Source of the DNA: an uncultured Lewinella sp.
GTDB lineage: Bacteria; Bacteroidota; Bacteroidia; Chitinophagales; Saprospiraceae
Direction of reading: 5' to 3'
Assembly: GCA_937873655.1 (NCBI GenBank)
Contig: CALMYQ010000219.1
Location: 1 to 44,136, forward strand
Length of the DNA: 44,136 nt
A program made the position numbers and the translations under genes. The notes beneath the pieces were generated by a model. It was not told the DNA's origin. It worked only from the letters and a program-made list of their open reading frames with translations, and did not search any database. The stretch's first letter is position 1; every line of letters begins with the position of its first letter. Below, piece by piece: positions 29,161 through 38,423 of the stretch.

Positions 29161-30708
29161 ATGGAGTCTCTGATCGAATTGGTGGGGGTGGCATCCCGCA
29201 ACAAGGTGCGCCATATTGAAATCATCGGTGAGGAAAAACCCGGGAAAAAAGAAACCAAGATCAACCTGCTTTATGATGCGATCCGGGAGGAAAGGGTGAA
29301 ATCTGACGAAGAAGCCGCGGAATTCCTCGGCTTGGACGTCCATACTACGGCCTATCGGAACGTCAAAAACAGCCTGAAAAAAAGGCTGCTCAACACCATC
29401 TTTTTTATCGATGTAAAACGGGCCATTTACAACGAGCAGCAATCCGCCTACTTCAACTGCTGGCGCGAATGGGCTGCCGTCAAGATCCTCGTGGGCAAAG
29501 GCGCTCACCGCTCCAGCCTCGAACTTTGCCAGAAGATACTCCAGGTGGCCAAGGAATTCGAATTCGTGGACCTTATCCTCGACGTTTCCAGGCAGCTGCG
29601 CCTTTATTACGGCACCATCGAGGGCGACAAGAAGAAATTCGAGGAATACAGCCAGATCTACCGCTGCTACGAGGAAGCCCTCACGGTTGAGAACCGGCTG
29701 GAAGAATATTACTGCGACCTGACCATTGACAGCATCCGGTCAAAATCCGCAAGCGATGAAACCTATGGAAAGGCCATGTCCCTGCTCCCGACCATTGATT
29801 GCTACCTGGCCCGGTTCAATTACTTCAGAATACAGTTCCTGGGCAGAATGATCAAGATCGCAGCCAGGATGATGAAAAATGATTATCGCAGTACCCTGGA
29901 AACCTGCGAAGAAGGGCTTGCTTTTTTTGAAACGAAAAAATTTGAGGTCAAAATTCCCGTTTCCGCCTTTCTGCACCAGAAGCTGGTTTGTCACCTGCAG
30001 CTCGGGCAGTTCGAAGAAGGCATGGATGCGGCGGAAAAGTCGCTGCAACTGATCCAGGAAGGTTCCTACAACTGGTTTAAAAATCACGAATTGCGCTTCC
30101 TGTTGTCCATGCATACCCGCAAATATGGCGAAGGGTACAAAACCTGGGATCGCGCAATCACCAACAGCGGCTATAAGTACCTGGATGAAAGTTCGAAAGA
30201 AAAATGGGCTATCTACGGCTTCTTCCTCCATTACCTGTTTTTGCTCGGCAAATTCACCCCTGATCAGGATGAAACCCGCTTCAATAATTTCCGCCTGGGC
30301 AAATTCCTGAATCAGGTCCCGACCTATTCACAGGACAAAAGGGGCCTCAACGTACCGATTCTCATCGCCCAGATCCTGTTCCTGATCATGAAAAAAGACC
30401 TCGATGAGGTCATTGACCGGATGGAAGCCATCGAAAAATACTGCTCGCGGTATCTCCGCCACGACGACCTGTTCCGCAGCAACTGCTTTATCAAAATGCT
30501 GCTGCAAATGCCCGATGCCGGCTTTCACCGGGCAGCCGTCACCCGCAAAGCGCAGAAATACGTCGACAAATTGGAAGAGGTCCCCCTGGAAATCGCCGAG
30601 CAACCCTTTGAAGTGGAAATCATCCCCTACCTTGACCTCTGGCAGTTTGCCATGGATTCCCTGGAGAACAAACGATTTGATGTGAAACGCAAAAAAACCG
30701 CCGGCTGA
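29161..30708 (+). CDS. Alpha-helical repeat protein, unknown function
   Basis: 515 residues, almost wholly helical, with TPR-like spacing (e.g. RSSLELCQKILQVAKEFE, FLHQKLVCHLQLGQFEEG, DAAEKSLQLIQEG). It has no signal peptide, so it is cytoplasmic. An N-terminal block of ~75 residues (INLLYDAIREERVKSDEEAAEFLGL) may be a small separate helical domain. Proteins of this design occur widely in Saprospirales-type genomes without known role; protein-protein scaffolding is the usual guess. It is transcribed away from the peptide group. Confidence 0.75.
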   Translation: MESLIELVGVASRNKVRHIEIIGEEKPGKKETKINLLYDAIREERVKSDEEAAEFLGLDVHTTAYRNVKNSLKKRLLNTIFFIDVKRAIYNEQQSAYFNCWREWAAVKILVGKGAHRSSLELCQKILQVAKEFEFVDLILDVSRQLRLYYGTIEGDKKKFEEYSQIYRCYEEALTVENRLEEYYCDLTIDSIRSKSASDETYGKAMSLLPTIDCYLARFNYFRIQFLGRMIKIAARMMKNDYRSTLETCEEGLAFFETKKFEVKIPVSAFLHQKLVCHLQLGQFEEGMDAAEKSLQLIQEGSYNWFKNHELRFLLSMHTRKYGEGYKTWDRAITNSGYKYLDESSKEKWAIYGFFLHYLFLLGKFTPDQDETRFNNFRLGKFLNQVPTYSQDKRGLNVPILIAQILFLIMKKDLDEVIDRMEAIEKYCSRYLRHDDLFRSNCFIKMLLQMPDAGFHRAAVTRKAQKYVDKLEEVPLEIAEQPFEVEIIPYLDLWQFAMDSLENKRFDVKRKKTAG

Positions 30709-30773
30709 ACCGGGCGCCTCCTGCCTGCTGACCCGCGATTTGCGACCGGCGCAATCACATGCCGGCCCTACCG

Positions 30774-30941
30774 TAGAGACGGAAAATGCGATGGATAACG
30801 AGACGGAAAATCTTCCGTCCACCGACATTGCGGACCCGACGGCCCGCGTTGCCGTTATTGTAATGGGATGTGGGCATTTTGGTGCATGGGGCGGGAAATG
30901 CGATGGATAACGAGACGGAAAATCTTCCGTCTCTACGGACG
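30774..30941. repeat. Direct ~40-bp repeat with internal hairpin
   Basis: A unit containing GCGATGGATAACGAGACGG and AAAATCTTCCGTC occurs at about 30781-30820 and again at about 30893-30933. Each copy ends in the small inverted repeat GACGGAA/TTCCGTC. It lies in the 303-bp gap between two convergent genes, which holds no gene. Confidence 0.8.
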
Positions 30942-30944
30942 CCC

Positions 30945-31008
30945 GACTGACAACTGACCACTGACCACTGACAACTGACCACTGACCACTGACCACTGAC
31001 CACTGTCA
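30945..31008. repeat. ACTGACM heptamer array
   Basis: Nine copies of ACTGACA/ACTGACC in tandem, ending 4 bp before the der stop codon. It belongs to the same style of heptamer array as 3126-3236 and 36257-36350. Confidence 0.9.
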
Positions 31009-31011
31009 CCC

Positions 31012-32313
31012 CTATTTCTGCCGGAAGAACACCGAGATCGGCACCCCCGTGAAGTTGAAATGCTTGCGCAACTGGTTTTCCAGGTAATTCTTGTAATTCT
31101 CCTTGACATGCTTGGGGTGGTTGCAGAAAAAGGCGAACGCCGGGTAATAGGTCGGCAGCTGCGTAACGTATTTGATCTTGATCAACCGGCCGCGATGGGC
31201 CGGCGGGCCGTATCTTTCGATGGCTGCCAGCATGACCTCGTTCAGGTCCGCCGTTTTGATCTTGCGCTGGCGGTTCTCATACACCTCAAGGGCCGTTTCG
31301 ACCGCCTGGAAGATCCGTTGTTTTTCCAGGGCGGATACGAAGAGGATGGGCACGTCGTTGAAAGGCGCAAGCCGTTCCTTGATCTCCCGCTCATAATCCC
31401 GGGCGGTATTGGTTTCCTTTTCGACCAGGTCCCACTTGTTGACCAGTACGACCACACCCTTGTTGCGGCGCTGCGCCAGCCGGAAGATGTTCATGTCCTG
31501 CGCCTCTACGCCGGTCTGGGCATCGATCATGAGGATGATGATATCGGCTTCTTCCAGGGCGTTGATAGCCCGCATGACGGAATAGAATTCCAGGTTTTCG
31601 TGGACTTTCGACTTCTTCCGGATGCCGGCCGTATCGATCAGCAGGAACTCCTTGCCGAATTTGTTATACCGGGTATGAATGGAGTCGCGGGTGGTGCCGG
31701 CAATATCCGTGACGATGTTGCGGTCTTCACCCAGCAGGGCGTTGGTCAGCGACGATTTGCCGACATTGGGCTGCCCCACGATAGCGATCTTGGGCAATTG
31801 GTTGCCCTCCGGCTCCACTTCCGTGATGTGTTCCGTGACGGCGTCCAGCAATTCTCCGCTGCCGCTGCCGGTAATGGACGACAGAAAGTGGGTCTCCTCA
31901 AAACCCAGGCCCCAGAATTCATTGGCCTCGATCTCGCGCTGGTGGTTGTCCACCTTGTTGACCGCCAGGAAGACCGGCTTGTCCGTACGGCGCAGCATAT
32001 CGGCTACCTGTTCGTCCAGGTCGGTTGTGCCCGTCGTGACATCCACCATGAAAATGATGACGCCCGCTTCCTCGATGGCGATCTTGACCTGGCTGCGGAT
32101 GGCCGCCTCAAATACATCTTCCGAATCGCGTACGAACCCCCCGGTGTCTACCACCGTAAAAGTCTTTCCGTTCCAGATGCAGGATCCGTACTGGCGGTCG
32201 CGCGTTACGCCGCTCGTATCGTCAATAATGGCCTGCCGTTCTCCGATCAGCCGGTTGAATAAAGTGCTTTTCCCGACGTTGGGACGGCCGACTATGGCTA
32301 CAATATTGTTCAT
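31012..32313 (-). CDS. der: Ribosome-assembly GTPase Der (EngA)
   Basis: 433 residues. Two tandem GTPase domains: GRPNVGKST at the start with DTGGF, and GQPNVGKSS at about 181 with DTAGI, NKWD and a following SALE. A C-terminal KH-like domain ends the protein. Der acts in maturation of the 50S subunit. Length and order are normal. A -7 box lies at 32331-32338. Confidence 0.97.
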   Translation of the reverse strand: MNNIVAIVGRPNVGKSTLFNRLIGERQAIIDDTSGVTRDRQYGSCIWNGKTFTVVDTGGFVRDSEDVFEAAIRSQVKIAIEEAGVIIFMVDVTTGTTDLDEQVADMLRRTDKPVFLAVNKVDNHQREIEANEFWGLGFEETHFLSSITGSGSGELLDAVTEHITEVEPEGNQLPKIAIVGQPNVGKSSLTNALLGEDRNIVTDIAGTTRDSIHTRYNKFGKEFLLIDTAGIRKKSKVHENLEFYSVMRAINALEEADIIILMIDAQTGVEAQDMNIFRLAQRRNKGVVVLVNKWDLVEKETNTARDYEREIKERLAPFNDVPILFVSALEKQRIFQAVETALEVYENRQRKIKTADLNEVMLAAIERYGPPAHRGRLIKIKYVTQLPTYYPAFAFFCNHPKHVKENYKNYLENQLRKHFNFTGVPISVFFRQK

Positions 32314-32330
32314 TTACGTATATTAGAGCG

Positions 32331-32338
32331 CAAATTTA
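32331..32338 (-). promoter_or_regulatory. Putative -7 box for der
   Basis: TAAATTTG on the minus strand, 17 bp before the der start, so the der leader would be very short. Confidence 0.5.
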
Positions 32339-32345
32339 CAAGAAT

Positions 32346-33644
32346 TTGATCGAACAGCCAGAAGACATTCGCCTAAATGAATCACGGGAAGATCAGCAAT
32401 GGCTCGGTCCGCCCCCCGGATGGCTCCTCCATTGGGGCATCACCTTCGTGTTGACGGCCGTGCTCCTCCTGGTTTTTCTGGGGTTCTGGCTCCGGTATCC
32501 CGACGTGGTGGAGGCTCATGCCGTACTCACCACCCGGCAACCTCCGGTACGGGTTGTGGCCCCGGTAACCGGCCGCCTCCAGGCCTGGATGACCGGTGAA
32601 GGCGCTCTCGTGCAAAAGAACAGCCCCCTCGGATTGATGGAAAATTCGGCCCGTTATCCGGATATCCTGCGCCTCGATACCTTGCTGGATCATTTCGGCC
32701 CGCAGCTCGAAAAGGAATGGTTGCCGGAATCAGACCTGCCGTCGGGATTGAGCCTGGGTACCCTCCAGGACGAATATGCTCTGTTTTACCAGCATTTTGA
32801 GAATCTTCGCTATCAACTGTCGCAGGACGCCACAGAACAACGGATCAAGGCCATGCAGGAGCAGATCGCACAGATCCGGGCCCTGGAACCTGTCCTGAAG
32901 CAGCAAAGCATCACCCTGAGCCAGGAAGTGCAGGTCGTTAATGAACGTCAGCAGCGATACCAGCAAAATGTTCCCGGAGGGGTTATTTCTCAATATGAAT
33001 TTGAAGAGGCCCGCCAGGCTTTTTTGCGGGCCCAGCGCGAACTGCAGGACCTGAAAAGGGACAGCATCAACAACCGCCGGACTATGGCTTCTCTTGAAGA
33101 ACAAATACTGGCCCTGCGGCAAAACCGCAATGAAGGAGTCAAGGAAGCCTGGCGCCAGCTCAGGGATGACCTGAAAAGGCTGCATGGAGCGATAGCCGAA
33201 TGGGACCGGCAATACCTCATCCGGTCGCCCATCGACGGGTATGTAGCCCTGACCGGCGCCCTGAGCGAAGGGCAGTCCTTCGCGCAAGGCGAGGAAATGC
33301 TGGCCGTGCTGCCGCCGGAAAGGGACAGCGCTTACATCGTTCGGGCAGGCCTTTCCGGACAAGGCCTGGGCAAGGTCGAAACCGGGATGCAGGTGCTGTT
33401 GCGCCTGGATGGTTACCCCTACCGCGAATACGGAGAACTGACGGGCAGGGTCGCTTCCTTGTCGCCGATCCCGGACGAGGGGCCCGGCCTTTACCGCGCT
33501 GTGATCCGGCTCGACAGCCTGGTCACCTCCCACGGCGCCGCCATTTATTTCCGCCAGGAAACCGGCGCTACGGCCCGGATCATCACCCGGCCCAGGTCGC
33601 TGCTGCAACGCGTTTTCGACCGGTTGACCAGCGGGTTATCCTGA
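32346..33644 (+). CDS. HlyD-family membrane-fusion/adaptor protein
   Basis: 432 residues from a TTG at 32346; no in-frame ATG exists before residue 80, so TTG is taken as the start. One N-terminal membrane segment (WGITFVLTAVLLLVFLGFW), a first half-lipoyl region (VVAPVTGRLQAWM... GALVQKNSPLG), a long coiled coil (~110-265, rich in Glu, Gln and Arg) and a second half-lipoyl part (IRSPIDGYVALTG). Such adaptors bridge inner-membrane exporters to the outer membrane. The usual ABC peptidase partner is not next to it. The RiPP-like cluster is 4-5 kb away across der, so a link is possible but unproven. Confidence 0.83.
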   Translation: MIEQPEDIRLNESREDQQWLGPPPGWLLHWGITFVLTAVLLLVFLGFWLRYPDVVEAHAVLTTRQPPVRVVAPVTGRLQAWMTGEGALVQKNSPLGLMENSARYPDILRLDTLLDHFGPQLEKEWLPESDLPSGLSLGTLQDEYALFYQHFENLRYQLSQDATEQRIKAMQEQIAQIRALEPVLKQQSITLSQEVQVVNERQQRYQQNVPGGVISQYEFEEARQAFLRAQRELQDLKRDSINNRRTMASLEEQILALRQNRNEGVKEAWRQLRDDLKRLHGAIAEWDRQYLIRSPIDGYVALTGALSEGQSFAQGEEMLAVLPPERDSAYIVRAGLSGQGLGKVETGMQVLLRLDGYPYREYGELTGRVASLSPIPDEGPGLYRAVIRLDSLVTSHGAAIYFRQETGATARIITRPRSLLQRVFDRLTSGLS

Positions 33645-33726
33645 TTTTTCCGTGAGCTGCTACGCTGAGCGGAGTCGAAGCGCACGCCAAAACCCCCCAA
33701 AAAAGAATCTTCCGGGTAAACCCGCA

Positions 33727-34557
33727 ATGATGGAAAAATTGAACAGGCTCCGCGATCCGGTTTTCCTGGTTTTGCTCCTCCTTTTGCTCCTGAATGACCT
33801 GATCTTCAAACCGGCTTTCGGCAATTGGCTGACCGGTAAATTATCCGATTTTGCCGGGGTATTCGTATTCGCGTTTTTCTGGACCGCGCTGTTCCCTGCA
33901 AGAGCAAAGGCGATCCATTGGGCGACTGCGCTGGGGTTCATTTTCTGGAAAACGGAATTCAGCCAGCCGTTGATCCAATGGCTTCAGCAACAGGGAGTCC
34001 CGGTATACCGGGTAATCGACTACGGTGACCTGGTAGCGCTGCTCATGCTGCCCCTTTCCCTGAAGCGCCTGGGTAGAAAACTGGGACCGATCTGGCCGAT
34101 GCACCCGGCCGTTACCGCCGCGGTGGTGCTGTTTGCCTTTTTCGCCACGACCCTGCCGCCCAGGGAAAAGAAGACCTACGTGCATATCGATAAGCGTTAC
34201 GAATTCGACATGCCCATCCGTACCCTGGCCCAAAAACTGAATATGATCATCATCCGCGAACTCGGAACCTACCACTATTCCCAGGTCACGTTTTCGCCTG
34301 AGGATAACCTTTATCGCCTTACCTACATAGGAGATACGATTACCGGCCTGATCAATGTGGACCGGATAGCGAAGGAAGATACCCTGATACTGCCTTCCAG
34401 TTTCGCCGAAATCACGATCGACGGCAACCAGGAAAAATCAGCGGTTACCCTGGTTAAAACCGTATGGTACGCCTCGCCGTTCACCAAAAAAGACTACGCC
34501 GGGAAAACCGTAAAATTCTTTGAAAGAAAAGTGATAAAAAAGCTCAAAGCCCAGTAA
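33727..34557 (+). CDS. Membrane protein of unknown function
   Basis: 276 residues from the ATG at 33727 (33730 is equal); the sequence before it is repeat-like (GCTGAGCGGAGTCGAAG) and was not used. Four to five hydrophobic segments are in the first 160 residues (FLVLLLLLLLNDLIF, FAGVFVFAFFWTALF, VTAAVVLFAFFATT), followed by a soluble C-terminal domain of ~110 residues. I do not recognise a family. It has the same orientation as the HlyD gene upstream. Confidence 0.7.
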   Translation: MMEKLNRLRDPVFLVLLLLLLLNDLIFKPAFGNWLTGKLSDFAGVFVFAFFWTALFPARAKAIHWATALGFIFWKTEFSQPLIQWLQQQGVPVYRVIDYGDLVALLMLPLSLKRLGRKLGPIWPMHPAVTAAVVLFAFFATTLPPREKKTYVHIDKRYEFDMPIRTLAQKLNMIIIRELGTYHYSQVTFSPEDNLYRLTYIGDTITGLINVDRIAKEDTLILPSSFAEITIDGNQEKSAVTLVKTVWYASPFTKKDYAGKTVKFFERKVIKKLKAQ

Positions 34558-34619
34558 TCAGGGTTAATTTTGCGGCGTCGGAGCAAACCGCTTTTGACAT
34601 TTAAACACAAACCGCTCAC

Positions 34620-36263
34620 ATGGACCTTCGTGAGTTCACCCCGAAGCTTTTCACGCTGTTGAAAGAGGGGATCTCTGCCCGCCAGATTTCAAGGGATCTT
34701 TTTTCCGGAATTATCGTAGGCATCATTGCCCTGCCGCTTTCCATCGCCTTCGCCATCGCTTCCGGGGTTTCACCGGACAAGGGGCTGGTGACCGCCATCA
34801 TCGCCGGATTCTTCATCTCCGTATTCGGCGGCAGCCGGGTCCAGATCGGCGGGCCCACCGGGGCGTTTATCGTCATCGTGTACGGGATCGTGCAGCAATA
34901 CGGAGTGGAAGGTCTGACCGTCGCCACCTTTATTGCGGGATTCATGATCATGCTGATGGGATTCCTCCGGTTCGGAAGTCTGCTGAAATACTTCCCTTTT
35001 ACCCTGATCGTGGGGTTCACGGCCGGTATTGCCGTTATCATTTTCTCGTCTCAGATCAAGGATCTGCTGGGATTGGAGATGGGCGCGGTGCCTTCCGGGT
35101 TCATCGAGAAATGGGCGGAGTACGGCCGGCACCTCACGGCGGCCAACCTGTATGCCGTGCTGATCGGCCTGGGGACTATCGCGGTGATCCTCTTGTTTAC
35201 CCGGATTACCAGCAAGGTGCCGAGCCCGCTGATCGCGATTGTACTGTCGACCCTGGCGGTATATTTTTTCCAGTTGCCGGTAGATACCATTTCTTCCCGG
35301 TTCGGAACGATTCCGAATACCTTGCCCATGCCGAAATTCTATTCGGTTGATTTCGAAACCTTTAAAAACCTGCTTGCGCCGGCCCTCGCCATCGCGGTGT
35401 TGGGCGGGATCGAATCCCTGCTGTCCGCGGTCGTTGCCGACGGGATGATCGGCGGCCGGCACAGGTCGAATATGGAGCTGGTGGCCCAGGGCGGCGCCAA
35501 TATCCTGAGCGCCATGTTCGGCGGCATACCGGCCACCGGCGCCATTGCCCGGACGGCGGCCAACATCAAGAACGGCGGCCGCACACCCATCTCCGGGGTG
35601 GTCCATGCATTGACCCTCCTGGTGATCATGCTGCTGGCAGCGCCGCTGGCCGGGCTGATCCCACTGGCATGTCTGGCGGGCATCCTGGTGGTGGTGGCCT
35701 GGAATATGGCAGAGTTGCATACCTTTGCCGCGATCCTCAGATCCAACCGGTATGACGCTGCGGTATTGTTGGTCACCTTTTTCCTGACGGTGGTCTTTGA
35801 CCTGGTGGTCGCAATCGAGATCGGGATGGTGCTGGCGGCCTTCCTGTTCATCAAGCGCATGGCCGACGCAACCTCGCTGGGGCAGATGTTTGATGCGCAG
35901 ACCGCCGGCGACTCACCGCTGTTTGAGGATGAATTCGGCAATATTCCCCCGCATATCGCTGTTTATGAGATCAACGGACCCCTGTTTTTCGGCGCCGCCC
36001 AGCGTTTTTTTGACGCCCTTAAAGATTTGGGCGACCGCCACAGTGTCCTCATTCTTCGCATGCGTCATGTGCCCATGATTGATGCAACAGGGATGAAAAG
36101 ATTGGAAGATCTGGTCCGGTTGCTGGAGGGTAGGGGTGTGACCGTTGTCCTGTCCGGAGTAAGCCCCGGGATCATGGATGATCTCCTGAAAGCCGGCTTT
36201 ATTGACGTGGAACGAATGCAACCGGATATGGAGGCCGCGTTGAAATGGGTTAGTGAGTTGTAA
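34620..36263 (+). CDS. SulP-family anion transporter with STAS domain
   Basis: 547 residues. About ten to twelve membrane segments contain the SulP signature region (GIIALPLSIAFAIASGVSPDKGL, FGGSRVQIGGPTGAF). A C-terminal STAS domain (~440-547) holds IDATGMKRLEDL. It carries sulfate, bicarbonate or related anions; specificity cannot be told from sequence. The stop codon TAA falls inside the first unit of the GTAAGTY array that follows. Confidence 0.93.
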   Translation: MDLREFTPKLFTLLKEGISARQISRDLFSGIIVGIIALPLSIAFAIASGVSPDKGLVTAIIAGFFISVFGGSRVQIGGPTGAFIVIVYGIVQQYGVEGLTVATFIAGFMIMLMGFLRFGSLLKYFPFTLIVGFTAGIAVIIFSSQIKDLLGLEMGAVPSGFIEKWAEYGRHLTAANLYAVLIGLGTIAVILLFTRITSKVPSPLIAIVLSTLAVYFFQLPVDTISSRFGTIPNTLPMPKFYSVDFETFKNLLAPALAIAVLGGIESLLSAVVADGMIGGRHRSNMELVAQGGANILSAMFGGIPATGAIARTAANIKNGGRTPISGVVHALTLLVIMLLAAPLAGLIPLACLAGILVVVAWNMAELHTFAAILRSNRYDAAVLLVTFFLTVVFDLVVAIEIGMVLAAFLFIKRMADATSLGQMFDAQTAGDSPLFEDEFGNIPPHIAVYEINGPLFFGAAQRFFDALKDLGDRHSVLILRMRHVPMIDATGMKRLEDLVRLLEGRGVTVVLSGVSPGIMDDLLKAGFIDVERMQPDMEAALKWVSEL

Positions 36264-36350
36264 GTTGTAAGTTGTAAGTTGTAAGTTGTAAGTTGTAAGT
36301 TGTAAGTTGTAAGTCGTAAGTCGTAAGTTGTAAGTCGTAAGTTGTAAGTC
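36257..36350. repeat. GTAAGTY heptamer array starting in the sulP stop
   Basis: About twelve copies of GTAAGTT/GTAAGTC, the reverse complement of the 3126-3236 array unit. The first unit contains the sulP stop codon. The rest of the 474-bp gap to kdsA (36351-36737) has short direct words such as CTGAGCACAGCCGAAGG and the 20-bp repeats listed next, but no gene I can support. Confidence 0.88.
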
Positions 36351-36624
36351 GGGTTCCTGAGCACAGCCGAAGGATATGTGGTAAGTCGTGAGTCGGGTAA
36401 CGGAGCGTAGCCGACTCCGTCAGCCATAGGGCGAAGTTAAGTCATAGGTCTTAACGAAGCTTTCGCCCAAGGAAAAACTTATTTGAACTCATATGGCTAT
36501 GTGGACCGTTCAGAATTTTGTGTCAACCGGATTTCCGGCATGCGCAATTTGCTAAAAATCAGGTCTTTGTGTGAAAAAAAAACTGTTTTGAACAGTCTCG
36601 CTAAAATGGCCGAAGATGCCAACA

Positions 36625-36735
36625 TCAACAACCCCAAACCAACACAAACAACCATAAACCAACATCAACAACCATAAACCAACACAAACAACCATAAACC
36701 AACATCAACAACCATAAACCAAAATAAACCAAACA
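36625..36735. repeat. 20-bp tandem repeats before kdsA
   Basis: Five near-identical 20-bp units of the form AAACCAACAYMAACAACCAT run up to the kdsA start codon (36738). There are no spacers, so it is not a CRISPR. The sequence is A/C-rich and would give an unstructured mRNA leader. Confidence 0.88.
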
Positions 36736-36737
36736 AC

Positions 36738-37562
36738 ATGCAACTTTCCAACATACCGCGCCTCAGGCATCTCGATACCGATCGTTTTTTTCTCATTGCC
36801 GGGCCGTGTGCAGTTGAAAGCGAAGAAGTGGCCTTTGAAGTAGCGGAAAAAGTGCACGCTATCTGTGAACGGCTGACCATACCCTATATCTTCAAAGGAT
36901 CATACAGAAAAGCCAACCGGTCGAGGCTGGATTCTTTTACCGGGATCGGCGATGAAAAGGCCCTGAAGATCCTGAAAAAGGTGGGCGATCATTTTGGCAT
37001 CCCGGTGACGACAGACATCCACGCGGATGAAGAAGCGGCGATGGCGGCCGAATATGTCGATATCCTCCAGATCCCGGCTTTCCTGTGCCGGCAGACCAGC
37101 CTGCTGGTAGCGGCGGCCGATACAGGGAAGGTCGTCAATGTGAAAAAAGGCCAGTTTGTCAGCGCCGGGGCCATGAAATTCGCCCAGGACAAGATCCTGC
37201 AGTCCGGCAACGACAAGGTAATCCTCACCGAACGAGGCACCACCTTCGGTTATCAGGACCTCGTAGTGGATTTTCGCGGCATTCCCGTTATGCAGGCCTA
37301 CGGCGCTACCGTTGTGCTCGATTGCACCCACTCCCTGCAACAACCCAATCAGGCCTCGGGCGTGACCGGGGGCAGGCCCGCGCTGATCGGCGCCATCGCC
37401 AATGCGGGTATCGCAGTCGGCGTCGACGGATTGTTCATCGAAACCCACCCCCGGCCGGCAGAAGCCCTTTCCGACGGCGCCAATATGCTGCCCCTCGATC
37501 AACTGGAAAACCTGCTGGAGCGGCTGGTACGGATTCGCGAAGCCGTACATTATTCGGCATGA
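36738..37562 (+). CDS. kdsA: 3-deoxy-8-phosphooctulonate synthase (KDO-8-P synthase)
   Basis: 274 residues. It condenses phosphoenolpyruvate with arabinose-5-phosphate to make KDO-8-P for lipopolysaccharide. Motifs: IAGPCAVES (with the Cys typical of the metal-dependent class), FKGSYRKANRS, KGQFVSAGAMK, TERGTTFGYQDLVVDFRG, DCTHSLQQPNQ and a late GLFIETHPRP. Length is normal. It is preceded directly by the 20-bp repeat array. Confidence 0.95.
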   Translation: MQLSNIPRLRHLDTDRFFLIAGPCAVESEEVAFEVAEKVHAICERLTIPYIFKGSYRKANRSRLDSFTGIGDEKALKILKKVGDHFGIPVTTDIHADEEAAMAAEYVDILQIPAFLCRQTSLLVAAADTGKVVNVKKGQFVSAGAMKFAQDKILQSGNDKVILTERGTTFGYQDLVVDFRGIPVMQAYGATVVLDCTHSLQQPNQASGVTGGRPALIGAIANAGIAVGVDGLFIETHPRPAEALSDGANMLPLDQLENLLERLVRIREAVHYSA

Positions 37563-37645
37563 AAACATTATTTCCGTTTGAAAGCTTGACAATCTCGAAA
37601 AAAAATCGTAAATTGACTGCGCAATAAAACCATAAGGAGGTGCCT

Positions 37646-38062
37646 ATGAAAAAATTAAATCTACTCTTGATTATCCTCCTTGCCTACTGTGTTAGCCTTA
37701 GCGCTCAGATCGAAAAAACGCTTGCAAAATCTTTCGACCTCGAAGGTAGCCAATTGGTGAGGTTAGATTTACCCGGAACCATTGAAGTAAGAAAATGGGA
37801 CAACGACATCCTGCGCGTGCAGATGACGATTTCCCTGGATACAGGAACAGAAGCCATGCTGAAATCACTGGTCACCGCCGGCCGGTACAACGCTAAATCC
37901 CTCAATGAAGACGCCGGCATGAAGATCCTGATGCCGAATCTGGATCGCGAGTTGATGACGCGTGGCAAGACCATCACGGAACAATTCAGTTTCATTGTAT
38001 TTGCACCAAAAAATGTTTCAGTGCAAAATTTGCGAGACGCGGCGAGTGTGTCGTCGCTCTAA
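37646..38062 (+). CDS. Small secreted protein, DUF4097-like
   Basis: 138 residues from the ATG at 37646. The choice is supported by TAAGGAGGT at 37633-37641, a strong Shine-Dalgarno site that is rare in this window; a GTG at 37640 is inside that site. Signal peptide MKKLNLLLIILLAYCVSLSAQ, then LDLPGTIEVRKWDNDILRVQMTI, similar to the start of adhesin-like beta-sheet DUF4097 domains. The expected repeats of that domain are few and the end (VQNLRDAASVSSL) is abrupt, so it may be truncated. Function is unknown. Confidence 0.7.
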   Translation: MKKLNLLLIILLAYCVSLSAQIEKTLAKSFDLEGSQLVRLDLPGTIEVRKWDNDILRVQMTISLDTGTEAMLKSLVTAGRYNAKSLNEDAGMKILMPNLDRELMTRGKTITEQFSFIVFAPKNVSVQNLRDAASVSSL

Positions 38063-38318
38063 GCGATTGTTTGGACATTTTGCCTGAGTTTCCCTGCTCC
38101 GCTTTTCCCGCTAAAATTTTCCGGACCAATAAAAGCAAGCAGGATTGGATTCCATTTTTCGTCCGCCATGGTCATAGCCGCCTCAAAACGGCAGATTTTC
38201 CGGGATTTTCCGGAGTCAACCGGATGTTGGATTGTAATGATGGCAAATCTTCAAACAAGCTTATTTATACCGCTTCAGACGGTATGCCGGCCGCGTAAAG
38301 GCCAGGCTGAAAACGGTT

Positions 38319-38347
38319 GGGCCGCACATTGCGGCCCATTGTTTTTG
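38319..38347 (+). terminator. Rho-independent terminator
   Basis: Perfect 8-bp stem GGGCCGCA/TGCGGCCC with a CAT loop, then ATTGTTTTTG. It ends the transcript of the secreted protein gene. The 361-bp gap to 38424 holds no supported gene. Confidence 0.88.
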
Positions 38348-38423
38348 CAGGAAATAAAAAACTGCGGTTGCGTTCAACATGAAATTTTATTAGGTTTGTC
38401 CGGAACATAATTTCCAATCCGAC

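Noticed and set aside
36483..36677. 64-residue open frame
   Set aside because: Its end is made of the 20-bp repeats before kdsA.
36625..36735. CRISPR array
   Set aside because: Units are contiguous 20-bp repeats with no spacers, and there are no cas genes.
38071..38298. 75-residue open frame
   Set aside because: TTG start, no recognisable composition, and it runs toward the terminator at 38319-38347; no support.
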